Part shown: in pieces, positions 18,917 to 30,765 of the stretch
Numbering within the stretch: the first letter of the stretch is position 1
Layout: the number at the start of each line of letters is the position of its first letter
Assembly: GCA_000827325.1 (NCBI GenBank)
Contig: KN832870.1
Coordinates: 2,294,001-2,358,000, forward strand
Length of the DNA: 64,000 bases
Source of the DNA: Oidiodendron maius Zn
Taxonomy: Eukaryota > Ascomycota > Leotiomycetes > Myxotrichaceae
Direction of reading: 5' to 3'
The notes under the pieces: model-generated
Database searches by the model: none
The model's input: the letters and a program-made list of their open reading frames with translations, nothing else
What the model was told of the DNA's origin: nothing
Translations under genes and position numbers: made by a program

Positions 18917-20466
18917 ATGTCGGCGTCTGCTCTAGTCCAGATCCCACTTGACCGAGCACCACAAGAGATGCTGCAATATCTTCCCTCCTACAAGGTGGTG
19001 GTCTGCGCCGAGTGCAAGTATGCAGTGCAACCCAGCGCCATCTCTGGACATCTCAAAGATATCCATCGTATCCGCCATTCCTATCGGCGCCCCTTCATGC
19101 AATACGTCGCGAAATTAGACCTCGTTTCCCCGGAGACTGTGCTTAATGCCGAGATTGTGGAGTTTCCAGTTCCAGGTCTCTTGGTCCGGAATGGCTTGAA
19201 ATGCTCTAGTGATAACTGCTCCCACCTCTGTGCCTCTGAGAAACGCATGAAAACCCATTGGTACTCGGTGCATGGCCGCCCCGGCCGCCCTTTTGTCGAT
19301 TGGCACCCGGTGCCTCTCCAGACCTTCTTCCGAGGCAATCTGCACCGATACTTCACCCACTCAAGTTCTGATTTATCCACCACTGGTCACGCCTGCCATC
19401 TAACTCAGAACAGCGCCCGCGAAGATGGAGTTCCTAAAGTAAAGCCACCCGAAGTAATTTTCTGATTAGAGAGCTGATGGCTCTATAGGAACCACATATT
19501 CGTGGTCCAATTCCCGTGTCCATAAGTGAGCCTCTGCCGCACGTTATCTTAGACGACTCGGATTCCCACCTCTTACAGCACTACATTTCGTCCACAAGCT
19601 TAACTCTTGCGTGGAATCTAGAGACGAAGGTAATTTGGCAAGATATAGTGCCACGGCTTGCGCAGCAGAATCCATTCCTTATGCACGGTATTCTGGCCTG
19701 TGCTGGCTTGCATCTGGCCTATTTATATCCTGCTCAAGAACGCCAATACAGTATTGCAGCAGGGATACATCAAGACATCGCTATGCCACTTTTCCGGTCA
19801 GTCATCGCCAACGTGGATGCAAATAACTGTCATGCAACCCTTGTGTTCTCTCATCTCTTGGTTATCTATAGCTGGGCTTCGGAGAAGCAAGACAGCCGCC
19901 TGCTACTAGTTGAAGCCGAAGGCGATGATCTACTTCCACCGTGGCTTTATTTCATTAGAAGTGGTTGCTCGCTCCTCTGCAAAGTCTGGGATTGTCTCGA
20001 GGGCGGACCTATTAGGGCGCTCGTCAACACGTGGGGTATTCCAATCAAAGCACCGCAGTCAAAAACGGAGCTTGTCATCCATCTACTCTCGGCCATCCCG
20101 GAAGAATCCTCTCCAGATGCTTGGCTGGCTGAGGAATGCAAGATATACCATGATGCTGCCGTAGAGCTAGGGACAGCCTTCGCATCCACGCCTCTATCGA
20201 CTAACTACACAACCTGGGATACGCTTCGCATATGGCCAATGTACACCAAAATGGAGTTCTTTGAGCTTCTTAGAACGTGGCATCCCGGTGTGTTGATTCT
20301 TTTGGCACACTACTACATCTTGCTCAAGAAAATAGAAGAACACTGGTATTTTGAGGGCCGAGCAAAACCGCTCCTGAGTACGGTGTGGCGCCGTCTAGAA
20401 CCGAAGTGGCATCAGTATATTGCGTGGCCGCTACAGGAGATCGGCGTAAACCCAACTATACTATGA
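18917..20466 (+). CDS. OrsD-type zinc finger fused to fungal transcription-factor domain
   Basis: Exons 18917..19438 and 19489..20466 give 499 aa; a 50-nt intron (gtaaag...ctatag) with a GCTGAT branch-like site is in phase. A 35-nt intron starting at gtaatt is also in frame but less likely. The N-terminal part has an OrsD/DUF3505-like pair of C2H2-type motifs: CAECKYAVQPSAISGHLKDIH near residue 31, and CSSDNC...HWYSVH near 95, with GRPGRPFVDW after it. The second exon reads like the ligand/regulatory domain of Upc2-like Zn2Cys6 factors: LAWNLETKVIWQDIVP, NPFLMHGILACAGLHLAYL, then a helical C-terminus with ILLAHYYILLKKIEEHWYFEGRA. No Zn2Cys6 cluster is present, so DNA binding would fall to the C2H2 part. 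If the intron is wrong, two separate genes are possible: the second frame has no ATG close to its start. Confidence 0.72.
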
Positions 20467-21178
20467 TTGCATCAGATGCACATAAGCTGCATTAGAGAAT
20501 CGCCTTGCGGGGTGTTTCTTAATTTAGGAGATGGAAGCCAGTATCTGGTGAGTTTGTCTAAGAACTACTGTCGAATAAATTCAACAAGTGGTATTGGTAC
20601 CAGCTCAATGACCTTGGATGCTTCTTAGAGGAAGAACGAATAAAATTCCTATAGGTAAGGGTGATAACAAGGGCGCAATGCACTATATCAACTCAAGATC
20701 TTAATAGGGGAAAGATCAATCGTGCATCAGAAATAGGTTGACACCTGCTATATAAAAATCGTAAGACACGACAAGACTTCAACTTTTGAAGATGTCTTAA
20801 GCGTGGCTTTGTATAAGTTATTGCCTTTAGTGGAAGTTGGTCCTGTAGGTTCTAAAGAGCAAGGATGAAATAGACAAATGACCGGGATAGCGTAACAAAC
20901 CTGACTACTGCGACAATATTTATCCTTCCCTTAAAACAATATTCTACCCTTCCTCTTCTATGCTACAGTTATAATTTACTCTCAAAACTAGCGGCCTGCA
21001 AAATCTAACCGTAACACAAAAGGATCGCATTTGATCACGTGCAAACGGACGTCATACAGGATCATTGGAACCCGAACCGGCAAGCTCGCGATGCAACAAC
21101 CACCCTCCTTCAAAGATCTACAAAGCTACGAATCCACTTCCCTACACCACTCACACGACCGAAGCGGCAATTGCCATC
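20467..21178. other. Intergenic, no gene seen
   Basis: AT-rich 3' flank of the regulator gene, then promoter of the flavin-protein gene. Nothing recognised. Confidence 0.4.
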
Positions 21179-21991
21179 ATGGCAGCGACGGAAACTCCTC
21201 TTACGTACGAATCATCGGCAGGCTCTACGCATCTCCAAGCTTCGAGCTCTCTGCCTTCTGAGGTGGTCCAGTGCCTCCAAAATGCCCGATTCGTGTGTTT
21301 CCCTCTTGAAGAGCCTTCCCCGCTCTGTTATCAGCATATTATGAGTGTGTTCTGATATGTCATTCTACAGCTCCATCTCGCAACTTGCACAGACCTTTAT
21401 CCTCATGTGTCTCTAATGAACTATACCTACCTGCCCTACTCGCCGTACTCAAACAGCCCTAGCATAATAATGACAACAAATCCCTCGTCGAAGAAGACCT
21501 TGAATCTAATATCGAATCCACACGTCTCTCTCCTCGTTCACGATTGGGTATCGCACCGACCGCCGACAAGTAATCGACGAGGTTCTAGTGAGCGGACAGG
21601 CTCTCCGCCTCCAGAGGCATCACGCTCCTCTCTCGCGGCTCTACTGGTAGACTTGAATACGAGTGCGATGAGTAGCATCTCTGCCACAATCAATGGCGAC
21701 GCGAGGCTGGTGGATAGGGATACGGAAGAGGAGAGATATTACTACCGAGAGCATCTGGAGAACAACACATTTTCAGAGACTGCAGGTGAGACAAGGGGTG
21801 GGTGGGCAAGGGAGGAGCCGGATGGAGGTAGGGGCATCTTTATCGAGGGCGAGGAAGTGAGAGTCGTGGTGGTAAAGATCAAGGATGGACGAGTGAGCGA
21901 CTGGAAGGGGGCAATTAGGGATTGGACCCTGCTCGATGCTGAGGAAGTGGAGAACGACGCACCGTTGGTCAATGGTGTAAGCGCGGCATGA
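21179..21991 (+). CDS. Pyridoxamine 5'-phosphate oxidase-like flavin split-barrel protein
   Basis: Exons 21179..21292 and 21371..21991 encode 244 aa; the 78-nt intron (gtgtgt...tacag) joins QNARF to LHLATCTDL. The fold signature is LPSEVVQCLQNARFLHLATCTDLYPHVSLMNYTYLP followed by IIMTTNPSSKKTLNLISNPHVSLLVHDW, the N-terminal FMN-binding barrel of PNPOx-like proteins. Similar uncharacterised yeast proteins are YLR456W and YPR172W. A Ser/Gly-rich insert (RGSSERTGSPPPEAS) breaks the barrel, and the C-terminal part holds VRVVVVKIKDGRVSDWKG, the last strand and helix. It lacks the C-terminal signature of true PNPOx, so vitamin B6 synthesis is unlikely; the role is unknown. The ATG at 21179 was chosen because the protein then begins MAATETPLTYESS. 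Confidence 0.83.
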
Positions 21992-22774
21992 TATCAAAAA
22001 GGGAGCTAGGTATCTGAAGAATTTTTGTGGTAAACTGTACTCGGTCGTACTATGCTGGGTCTGCCAGAAAAATTGCCTGTGGATTGGTTAGGGAATGAAA
22101 TTGGGAGAACCTGGGCCAAGTCCACAGAGAGGGAACGATGATGATTGATGGTGGGCGTCAAGACTCCCGGCACTCAGCCGTGTCTCTACGCCCATTATTC
22201 TTCTTGTGATATAGAAGAAGCCCAGCAAGCCAATTACTGCTGAACAAACCACTTGGATAGGCTAGGCGAATCCCCCCCCCCTCAGCCGGATCGACGAAGG
22301 AGTTACCTTACCAGACTCTCCCGCGTGTAACATTGGCATGATCGTCCCCCGATCCCATAGGTAGGACAGATCTCTAGGCGAGACGGTGTCTAGGTGGAAT
22401 ATCGTCCAACCCAAGATAGTACCCAAATATCCTGTTTGGCGATGATCGGGGCCTGACGTCAACGCCGCAGCTGCCCGACAGCCGCGGTGCGGAGGACTAG
22501 ACCTCAGCCGAAGACGGCAATAGCGTCATCGTTGGCATCACAGCAATCGGATTTCGTATGCACATCACTGCTTGATTCGAGGCGGAAGAAACACTTCAAG
22601 CGTAATGGATTTATTACCTCATCCTCTCGCTGGGTCTGTTGCCTCTTCTCTCCCTCCTCTCCTGATCCTATGTGATTCACCTCTCTCCATACAAGTATCA
22701 AAACCCCACCAAACCTACGAACTGTCTGTCCAGCAATATCTCTGCTCGGGGAATAACAAAACAAGCAACACAGC
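21992..22774. other. Intergenic with a C10 run
   Basis: Promoter of the SUR7-like gene. A run of ten C begins at 22272. No gene seen. Confidence 0.4.
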
Positions 22775-23814
22775 ATGGCGGGAATCCGTGAGTGCCTCCT
22801 AAGCTATTGATCGTGTCGTACTCCAAATCAGATTGCTGAGAGTTCCGTTGCAGGTAGTGGAATGGGCTTGGGCTCCCTAATCCTCATCTCGACTGCAGTG
22901 CTCTTCATGTTCTTCGTCGTCCTCAGCGGGGTTAGAGACCACACCCCCCTCAACAAAGTTTGGTTCTTGCAAGCAGATACATCAAACATCGCCGGCGCCC
23001 CGCGCCCTCTCTCACAATGGACGTACTTCTACGTATGCGGAGACCATAATAAAGACTGCGGCTCACCTGTCCCCGCGCTTCCACTTGGCTACGCGTGGAA
23101 GGGAGACAGCACTGGAGCACCGGCAGCTCTTGTTGGGTAGGCCTCACCTATGGTGGCTATGAATACGCGGCATGCTGACGAGTCCCGATCTAGCAATCAC
23201 GGCCACGGCACCACCAGCAAATATTACTACTACATGTGGCGATTCGGCTGGGTCTTCTACCTAATGTCTTTCGTACTCGCCGTCTTCGGACTGCTCTCCG
23301 CACTGCTTGCTCCATGCAGCCGCCTCGTGTCGGGTCTATCTGGACTGATCATCGGATCCTCGCTCTTTTTCTTGAGTATTGCAGCTCCATTGATGACGTA
23401 AGTCACCGTGATATGTAAAATAAATTATAGTGCTAACTTCTTCATAGCGCTGTCTTCGTGAAGGCGCGAAACCACTTCCACAGCGACGGTCGTGCAGCCA
23501 AAGTTGGCCCCGCAGCATTCGGCTTCACTTGGGGTGCCTGGGGCGCCCTCTTCCTCGCCATGCTCATGCTCTTCCTTGGTGCGGGTCTTGGAGGGTCGCG
23601 CCGGGACAAGACTCAAGCGCAACCTCGCGGCTTCGCAAAGGTAACGCCGGCAGGACCTACAGCTGCTGGAGGAGCTGGTGGCGCTGCAACAGCAGGAGCA
23701 GCTGGGGGCGGGGGTGGCCGCCTCGGGTTCTGGCGGCGCCAGCGCCTTAGAGGAGGCCGTGGTTCATTTGGTGATAATGAGAGCCAGCTCCGCGTGAAGG
23801 ATGAGTATGCTTGA
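22775..23814 (+). CDS. SUR7/PalI family plasma-membrane protein
   Basis: Exons 22775..22787, 22854..23136, 23194..23397 and 23448..23814 give 288 aa; introns of 66, 57 and 50 nt all have GT-AG ends and consistent phase. The first exon is only 13 nt (MAGI plus one base). Four transmembrane helices are visible: LILISTAVLFMFFVVLSGV, MWRFGWVFYLMSFVLAVFGLLSALLA, GLSGLIIGSSLFFLSIAAPLMTAVFV, and AFGFTWGAWGALFLAMLMLFLGA. The first extracellular loop carries a WTYFYVCG...C region typical of the family. The cytosolic tail is Gly/Ala-rich (about residues 230-255) and ends with basic clusters. SUR7-type proteins sit in eisosomes/MCC domains; PalI-type ones in pH sensing. Which subtype this is cannot be settled here. 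Confidence 0.85.
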
Positions 23815-24413
23815 GCTCATTATTCGGTTTTCTTGGTGAGAGAGAATCGAATGCCTATAAGTCGTGCCACGATGGAAGGAGCTATAAAACGATACTGGGG
23901 TAAATACCCGCGGCTCCCAACCATGCCAAGCCTCGTCGAATGATTTTGTATTTAGCACCAGATTGGGCCCATTGTTAGGCGGAAATGGGTGGAATTATCC
24001 TTTCTCATATTTCTGATGTTGGAGTATCAGAAGGTCAGATGTCGTGCTACACTCGCTAGCTTTCGAAATACATACCTAATGTCTAAAGAATTATGTTAAG
24101 TCATGGAAATCATTTGTGATTGTAAGTATGAGAACATTTAAATCATGGTTTTGAGCCATGGTGTTGATGCTGCCAGAAATTGTGATCCCGGCTATTTCTA
24201 CCCCTGGGACTCGGCAGATGACGTACATGTCTTAGGTCTCGGCAGCGCGTCTTCCAGGTAATTTTATCGCGACTTTGACACCTTGATTCTTTTTTTGTCT
24301 ATCGTTGCGAGACATCAGGACCTAGCCAACCTACCAGCCCGCCATCAAGCAATCATCTGCTCTCACCGATCAATCCATCCTCAACCTCTCCTCCAGAAAG
24401 AGGCGCCGCCACG
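23815..24413. other. Intergenic, no gene seen
   Basis: 3' flank of the SUR7-like gene and promoter of the phosphotransferase gene. Nothing recognised. Confidence 0.4.
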
Positions 24414-25940
24414 ATGGTGTACGTGCGCCAAGAAAAGCTACCCAACCTGCGGCAGTACAAGTACAGCGGCGTGGACCATAGTCTGCTGTCGCGCTACGTG
24501 CTGAAACCCTTCTACACGAAGGTGGTCATAAAGTGCTTTCCCATGTCCATGGCGCCGAACCTGATTACCTTGACCGGTTTCAGTTTCGTGATTGTGAACA
24601 TGCTGACGCTGCTGTGGTACAACCCGACACTGGACCAAGATTGCCCTCCATGGGTGTATGCGAGCTGGGCCCTGGGCCTGTTTCTATATCAGACATTCGA
24701 TGCCGTTGATGGGACGCAGGCGTGAGTTACCCCTCCTTTCCTTCTCCAGGCTTTTGGCAGGGGATTGGGTGCGGACTGTTGAGTTATGCTGATGATGGAT
24801 TAGGAGACGGACACACCAAAGTGGACCCTTAGGAGAACTCTTTGATCATGGAGTTGATGCGCTGAATACCTCTCTAGAGTGCTTGTTATTTGCTGCCTCA
24901 CAGAATCTGGGAATGGGATGGAAGACTGTCGCGACATTGTTTGCCTGTGAGTCCGTCCCTCGTCGTCCGCAAGCTTGCAGCTAAGCCTTAATTTACAGCC
25001 CTCCTTACATTCTATGTGCAAACGTGGGATGAGTATCACACCAAGACCTTGACGCTGGGCATAATCTCCGGGCCTGTCGAAGGAATTCTCATCCTCATAA
25101 CTGTATACGCCTTCACAGCTGTCAAAGGGGGCGGTTCCTTTTGGCAACAATCAATGCTGAGGACTGTTGGAGTTCCGAAATATGAATTCATACCCAACTA
25201 CATATACGAGTTGCCATTTAATGAGTGGTACATGGTGCAAGGTTCAGTGGTGCTGATCTTAAATACTATTCAATCGTTTGTTCCCTTATTTTCCCCGCCT
25301 ATACATACTTTCTAACCAGCTATAGATCTGTGAATGTTATTAAAGCTCGCCGTGCCAAAGGTGACAAGTCCCGCTATGCCCTGGTCGGCCTCATACCCTT
25401 CGCAATTACTTGGACACTTATTCCTGCCTACCTCTACCTCAATCCGGACATCTTGCACAATCATCTCGTGCCATTCGTTTTTTTCTGCGGGCTTATCAAT
25501 GCCTACTCAGTCGGACAAATAATCACGGCGCATTTAGTCAAATTAGACTTTCCATATTACAATGTTCTAATATTACCCCTTGCATATGGAGTTTTTGATA
25601 GCTTAGGCCCATTCCTCCAACAAAATTTTGGATTCGGCTGGCCGAGTGCGTTGGGCGATGGCGGATATCAGGTTGCGTATATGTTTATGATGCTAGGAGC
25701 CGGTATTGGAGTTTATGGTAGCTTCGTTGTAAGTATCACCTTCTATCGCCAAGCTACTGGAAGCCTACTATAGACATTTCATAAATGCTTCATGGCAAAT
25801 GGCATCGAAGTCAGAGCTGACGTTTATTACAGGTCGATGTCATTGTTACCATTTGTGACTACCTTGATATCTGGTGCTTATCCATCAAGCATCCATGGAA
25901 TGAGGAAGAAGAGACCAAGAAGGTGAAGAAGACGAGCTAG
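24414..25940 (+). CDS. EPT1: Choline/ethanolaminephosphotransferase
   Basis: Exons 24414..24721, 24804..24946, 24999..25275, 25320..25728 and 25833..25940 give 414 aa. The enzyme transfers phosphocholine or phosphoethanolamine from the CDP form to diacylglycerol (Kennedy pathway, ER membrane). The CDP-alcohol phosphotransferase motif is complete across the first splice: [23 protein letters not shown], that is DGxxAR(x8)Gxxx DxxxD. Later helices include TLGIISGPVEGILILITVY, ILHNHLVPFVFFCGLINAYSVGQIITAHLV and the C-terminal VDVIVTICDYLDIW. The tail is Lys/Glu-rich (NEEEETKKVKKTS). Yeast CPT1 and EPT1 are close in length. The fourth acceptor is ambiguous: cag at 25319 or tatag at 25325, six bases apart and both in frame. 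Substrate preference is not readable from motifs. Confidence 0.92.
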
Positions 25941-26481
25941 GGAGCCATGATTCGGTTCTGTATGATATGGATAAGTATGAGGTTGGGTAGGGAGATGGGT
26001 TCTGATATAACTTGTAATACCGGGTAATGAGCATGCGGGCATATTTCTTTCTTGTAAAAATTACCAAAAGGAAACAATACAGATACCAGGGTAGAATGAG
26101 AGCAGGAAAGACACACAAAGAGTAGGATTACATAAGAGAACCCCTTTTCCATTAGTTACCGGAGCAGATTAGCCCCTACTTAGTACAACATATGTAGAGT
26201 TTCCTCAATAAACAAGGACACCAAAAGTAAGTATTGCACAAATGAACATGAGTCCCATTACTTTATCTACGTAAAAAGTCAATTCATAACTCATCACAAA
26301 CAAGTGTGAGTGAGCGGATGGCACGTGCGTTTGGACTTCCGCCACACCGCCAAGGAATTCCGCTCGCTTATTGCCTCCAGCCCACCGCGTTTGGCTACGT
26401 CGCAGAAACACACCTGTAGCAACAATCCCTCAATCCTCTTGACCTGCGATTCATGAAGCTGAGGAGCTCACCTCACTCACC
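25941..26481. other. Intergenic, no gene seen
   Basis: 3' flank of the phosphotransferase gene and promoter of the gamma-COP gene. Nothing recognised. Confidence 0.4.
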
Positions 26482-29424
26482 ATGAGTTACAGCAAGAAAG
26501 ATGAAGATGCCGACATGGCCATCATGAGGGTCGACAGGACATCCGTCTTCCAGGAGGGTCGGTGAACCCTCTCCTCCTTCGTCAAGCCGGCTAACAGATG
26601 ACAGCACGATTGTTCAATTCTTCCCCCATACAACCTCGAAGATGTCGAGTTCTTCTCACCAAAATTGCCCTGCTCTTATACACTGGCGAACGATTTCCTA
26701 CCAATGAAGCCACCACATTGTTCTTCGGCATCTCGAAGCTCTTCCAGAACAAAGATGCCAGCCTTAGACAGATGGTCCACCTCACCATCAAGGAGTTAGC
26801 GCATTCGGCAGAGGATATTATTATGGTCACGAGCACAATCATGAAGGATACGGGTGGTAGCACAGATGCTATCTACAGACCGAATGCAATTCGTGCGCTC
26901 TGTCGTATCATTGACGTAAGCGTGCACACTATGGAGAGATGGGATATAGTTGACATTCTTAGGCCTCCACTGTCCAAAGCATTGAACGTGTCATGAAAAC
27001 TGCGATAGTCGACAAGAATCCGTCTGTTTCCTCAGCCGCTCTTGTCTCCTCATACCATCTCTTACCCATCGCCCGGGATGTTGTCCGAAGATGGCAGAGC
27101 GAGACACAAGAAGCAGCCTCCTCTACGAAATCTTCTGGTGGATTCTCTCTCGGCTTCTCTTCATCAAGCGGACAGATGCCAGTCAATAATTCCACGATGA
27201 CACAGTACCATGCGATTGGTTTACTCTACCAGATGAGGATGCACGACAGGATGGCGTTGGTGAAGATGGTCCAGCAATTTGGAGCTGCAGGTGCCATGAA
27301 GAGCCCTGCCGCAACGGTTATGCTGGTCCGGCTAGCAGCTCAGTTGGCAGAAGAGGACCAGCAACTCCGAAAACCAATGATGCAGCTCTTGGACGGCTGG
27401 CTCCGGCATAAGAGCGAGATGGTCAACTTTGAAGCAGCTAAGGCAATCTGCGATATGAGAGATGTCACAGATGCCGAGGTTACCCAGGCAATCCATGTCC
27501 TCCAACTGTTCCTCACATCTCCTCGCGCGGTCACCAAGTTCGCTGCAATCCGAATCCTCCACAACTTCGCATCTTTCAAACCCCAAGCCGTCCACCCCTG
27601 CAATCCTGATATCGAACTTCTCATCTCAAATAGCAACAGATCAATTGCGACATTTGCCATCACAACCCTCCTTAAGACTGGCAACGAAGCCAGCGTGGAT
27701 CGTCTTATGAAGCAGATCTCTGGTTTCATGGCCGATATCACTGACGAATTCAAGATTACCATCGTTGAAGCTATACGGACACTGTGCCTCAAATTCCCAA
27801 ATAAGCAGGCTGGCATGCTGGCTTTCCTGAGCGGTATACTTCGTGATGAGGGTGGGTACGAGTTCAAGCGCGCGGTTGTGGAGAGCATGTTCGACCTAAT
27901 CAAGTTTGTGCCCGACTCTAAGGAAGATGCTCTAGCCCACCTGTGTGAGTTTATCGAGGACTGTGAATTCACAAAGCTAGCGGTCCGGATACTCCACCTC
28001 CTTGGTATCGAAGGACCGAAGACATCTCAGCCAACCAAATACATCCGATACATCTACAATCGAGTTGTGCTCGAGAATGCCATTGTTAGAGCTGCTGCCG
28101 TTACTGCCTTGGCGAAATTTGGAGTCGGACAGAAGGATCCAGAGGTCAAGCGAAGTGTTACAGTTCTCCTCACTAGATGCTTGGATGACGTTGACGATGA
28201 AGTCCGTGATCGTGCAGCCTTGAACTTGAGACTTATGGGCGAGTCTGATGACATGGCCGATAGATTCATCAAAAATGGTGAGTAATATTATTTTTATGTC
28301 TTTACTATTCTAATTTATTTACAGAGAATTCCTTCGCTCTCCCATATTTCGAGCACCAGCTAGTTATTTATGTGACTGCTGATGACAAGGCAACGTTCCA
28401 AAATCCTTTCGATATTGCTGCCATCCCGATTGTTACCAAAGAGCAAGCAGATGCGGAAGACAGAACCAAGAAGCTCACGACCGTTACTCCAACCATCAAA
28501 GCACCAAAGACTGGCCCGACAAAGGCTGTCCCTACAGGTGCTGAAGCCCTTGCTTCAGCATCTGCTGCAGCCCAGAAGTACCAGCAAGAGCTGCTCAAGA
28601 TTCCAGAGATGAAGGAATATGGCAGCGTGTTGAAGTCGTCAGCCGTAGTAGAGTTGACCGAATCAGAGACAGAATACGTCGTGTCAGTTGTCAAGCACAT
28701 CTTCAAAGAGCACATCGTGCTACAGTACGAGGTCAAGAATACACTTCCAGATACTGTACTAGAGGAGGTTTCAGTCGTCGCCACTCCGACGGAAGAAGAC
28801 GAGCTCGAAGAGGATTTTATCATCCCTGCAGCCAAGCTTGTTACTGATGAGCCTGGCACCATTTACGTTTCCTTTAGAGTTGTGAATGGTGAAGGCTCGT
28901 TACCTGTCAGCAGCTTCACTAACGTCCTGAAATTTACAACTAAGGAGATCGACCCCACGACTGGTGAGCCTGAAGTGGGTGGTTATGAGGATGAGTATCA
29001 GGTTGAGGATTTGGAGCTCAATGGAAGTGATTATCTTCTGCCTGCTTTTGCGGGCAATTTCAATCACCTCTGGGAGCAGGTTGGAGCAAATGGCGAGGAG
29101 GCGGAGGAGACCTTGCAACTTAGCGGTGTTAATAGCATTGCAGGTGAGTACACGATTCGGATTTTGGCGAGGATGATGCTGACATTTTTAGATGCTACCG
29201 AACAACTGGCGCGGACCCTTTCGTTACAACCGCTAGAAGGCACAGACGTACCCATAAACACGACAACACACACACTCAAACTATTCGGCAAGACCGTCAC
29301 GGGCGGCAAGGTGGTGGCTAACATCCGAATGGCGTACTCCACTAAGTCGGGCGTGACGAGCAAGATCGTGGTGCGGACAGAGGAAGAGAACGTGGCCGCT
29401 CATGTGGTCGCGTCAGTTGCTTAG
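26482..29424 (+). CDS. SEC21: Coatomer subunit gamma
   Basis: Exons 26482..26557, 26605..26915, 26963..28277, 28325..29143 and 29192..29424 give 917 aa, the usual length for gamma-COP. It is a core subunit of the COPI coat for Golgi-to-ER traffic. The N-terminal MSYSKKDEDADMAIMRVDRTSVFQEARLFN is followed by the adaptin-like helical trunk (RRCRVLLTKIALLLYTGE, LFFGISKLFQNKD, VIRPNAIRALCRIID-type block, MRMHDRMALVKMVQQF). The linker after IPIVTKEQADAEDR leads to the appendage domain (LKSSAVVELTESETEYVV...) and the C-terminal LFGKTVTGGK. The first donor is GTCGGT, off consensus, but only this choice gives EARLFN. The last intron is 48 nt, in phase and stop-free. Confidence 0.95.
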
Positions 29425-30765
29425 GGCTAGCGAGGGTATGGAGTTGAAACATGCTGCATTTATTTGGTTGATGTCTAGATAATGGTTCCCCAATCCAAAA
29501 GCCAAAGATAGGGTTTTTGTTCATGTAGGGAGTCGAAAGGGCGAGAAAAGGGAACACAATCAAAGATATACGTAGCTACTGTCCGAGCTGCGTGATATAG
29601 ATGACTTGTGAGAAAGGACTAAATATTCATGCCCTAGCAAAGTCGCCATCTTATGGCTAAGATATGAGAGCGTCCCCTCTTACTGTCACATATCCATGTT
29701 ACCAGTGTGCCGTGTTTGTAGCTGCTAAGACATAAAAGGGGGATCTGTTAGGCAACATGGGTTTCTCTACTGCACAGTGCATATATCCTGAGCTCAGTCG
29801 ATAGGCAATCCCACGAGTCAGAGAGTGAAACTTATGCATCACCAGCCACAGGATATATAAGTGCACTCGCTAGCCATCTCAGGCGCAAAAGAGAGAGTAA
29901 AAAGAGGAGCAAAAGAAATACCCAAAAGGAGGGGTTTCCCGCCTACACTGTATCGGCAGATAGACGAATGGAAACTGCTTGTTTTCATACCTACAGACAC
30001 CAGAGGCAACAATCGCTGAATCAGCCAACCCGCTCCGATCTTCCGACCAGCACAGGGAGGAGCTTCCCCAGCTTCACGACGCACATCTACCAGGTCGCTC
30101 AAAGGGTTAGAAAAAGGCATTCCACAATTAGCATCATCTGTCGCTCTCACCCGTAATCCAAAATAGCTTCCCCAGACCCTCCAGCCCTAAGCTGTCGCGG
30201 GAACCGAGGCCCCAGAGCCAGTGAGCATGCTCAAAGCCACGATGACCACGGTACAGCCACACGTCAAGTAAGAATAGCGGAGGGTGCGTTCGGCGTCCCC
30301 TTGATTTGCGGAGGGCCCGCGTGAGATTGGAGTTCCGGCGGTCAGACTTACTCACCACCAGTCTCTAAATATAGGGGCTTTGGAGCCAGCAGCCAGATCC
30401 GGAGAGCAGCAGGCCAGCAGGCCCGGCGATACATAAAGCTTTGGCTGCTCGGAGACCCCTTAGGCAGAGCAGTACCAAAGGGTTTTCGTCCGGTTTCGAG
30501 AAGCTCCCTGCCGGTGCTCTGCGAGGCGGATTCGTCAAGCCCACGCCCAGGACCTACCCGTCCTTTGGGTCGCACGGCCTACTCGTTCGTTGATCCCCGC
30601 CAAGTCCAGATCTCCCGCCCGGTCATTTGTAAGAAGGGAAAGGCTGTTCGAAGGGGGGGCCAAGGGCTGCCAGAAAGCGAATCTTTTCTGCTCGCCCATC
30701 GCCATCGACCCGACGAAGTTCCAGACTGCTCCCTCCAGCCCCATCAGCTACACGGCGCCTGCTCC
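29425..30765. other. Intergenic and long GC-rich leader of the bZIP gene
   Basis: The right half (30100-30765) is GC-rich. It holds a short upstream frame, ATG at 30227 to TAA at 30271 (14 codons), that could act on bZIP translation if transcribed. The bZIP frame itself is open upstream to at least 30514 without an ATG. No other gene seen. Confidence 0.4.

Noticed and set aside
19454-19488. 35-nt alternative intron in the OrsD-type regulator gene
   Set aside because: In frame but shorter than any other intron in the window; the 50-nt version was preferred.
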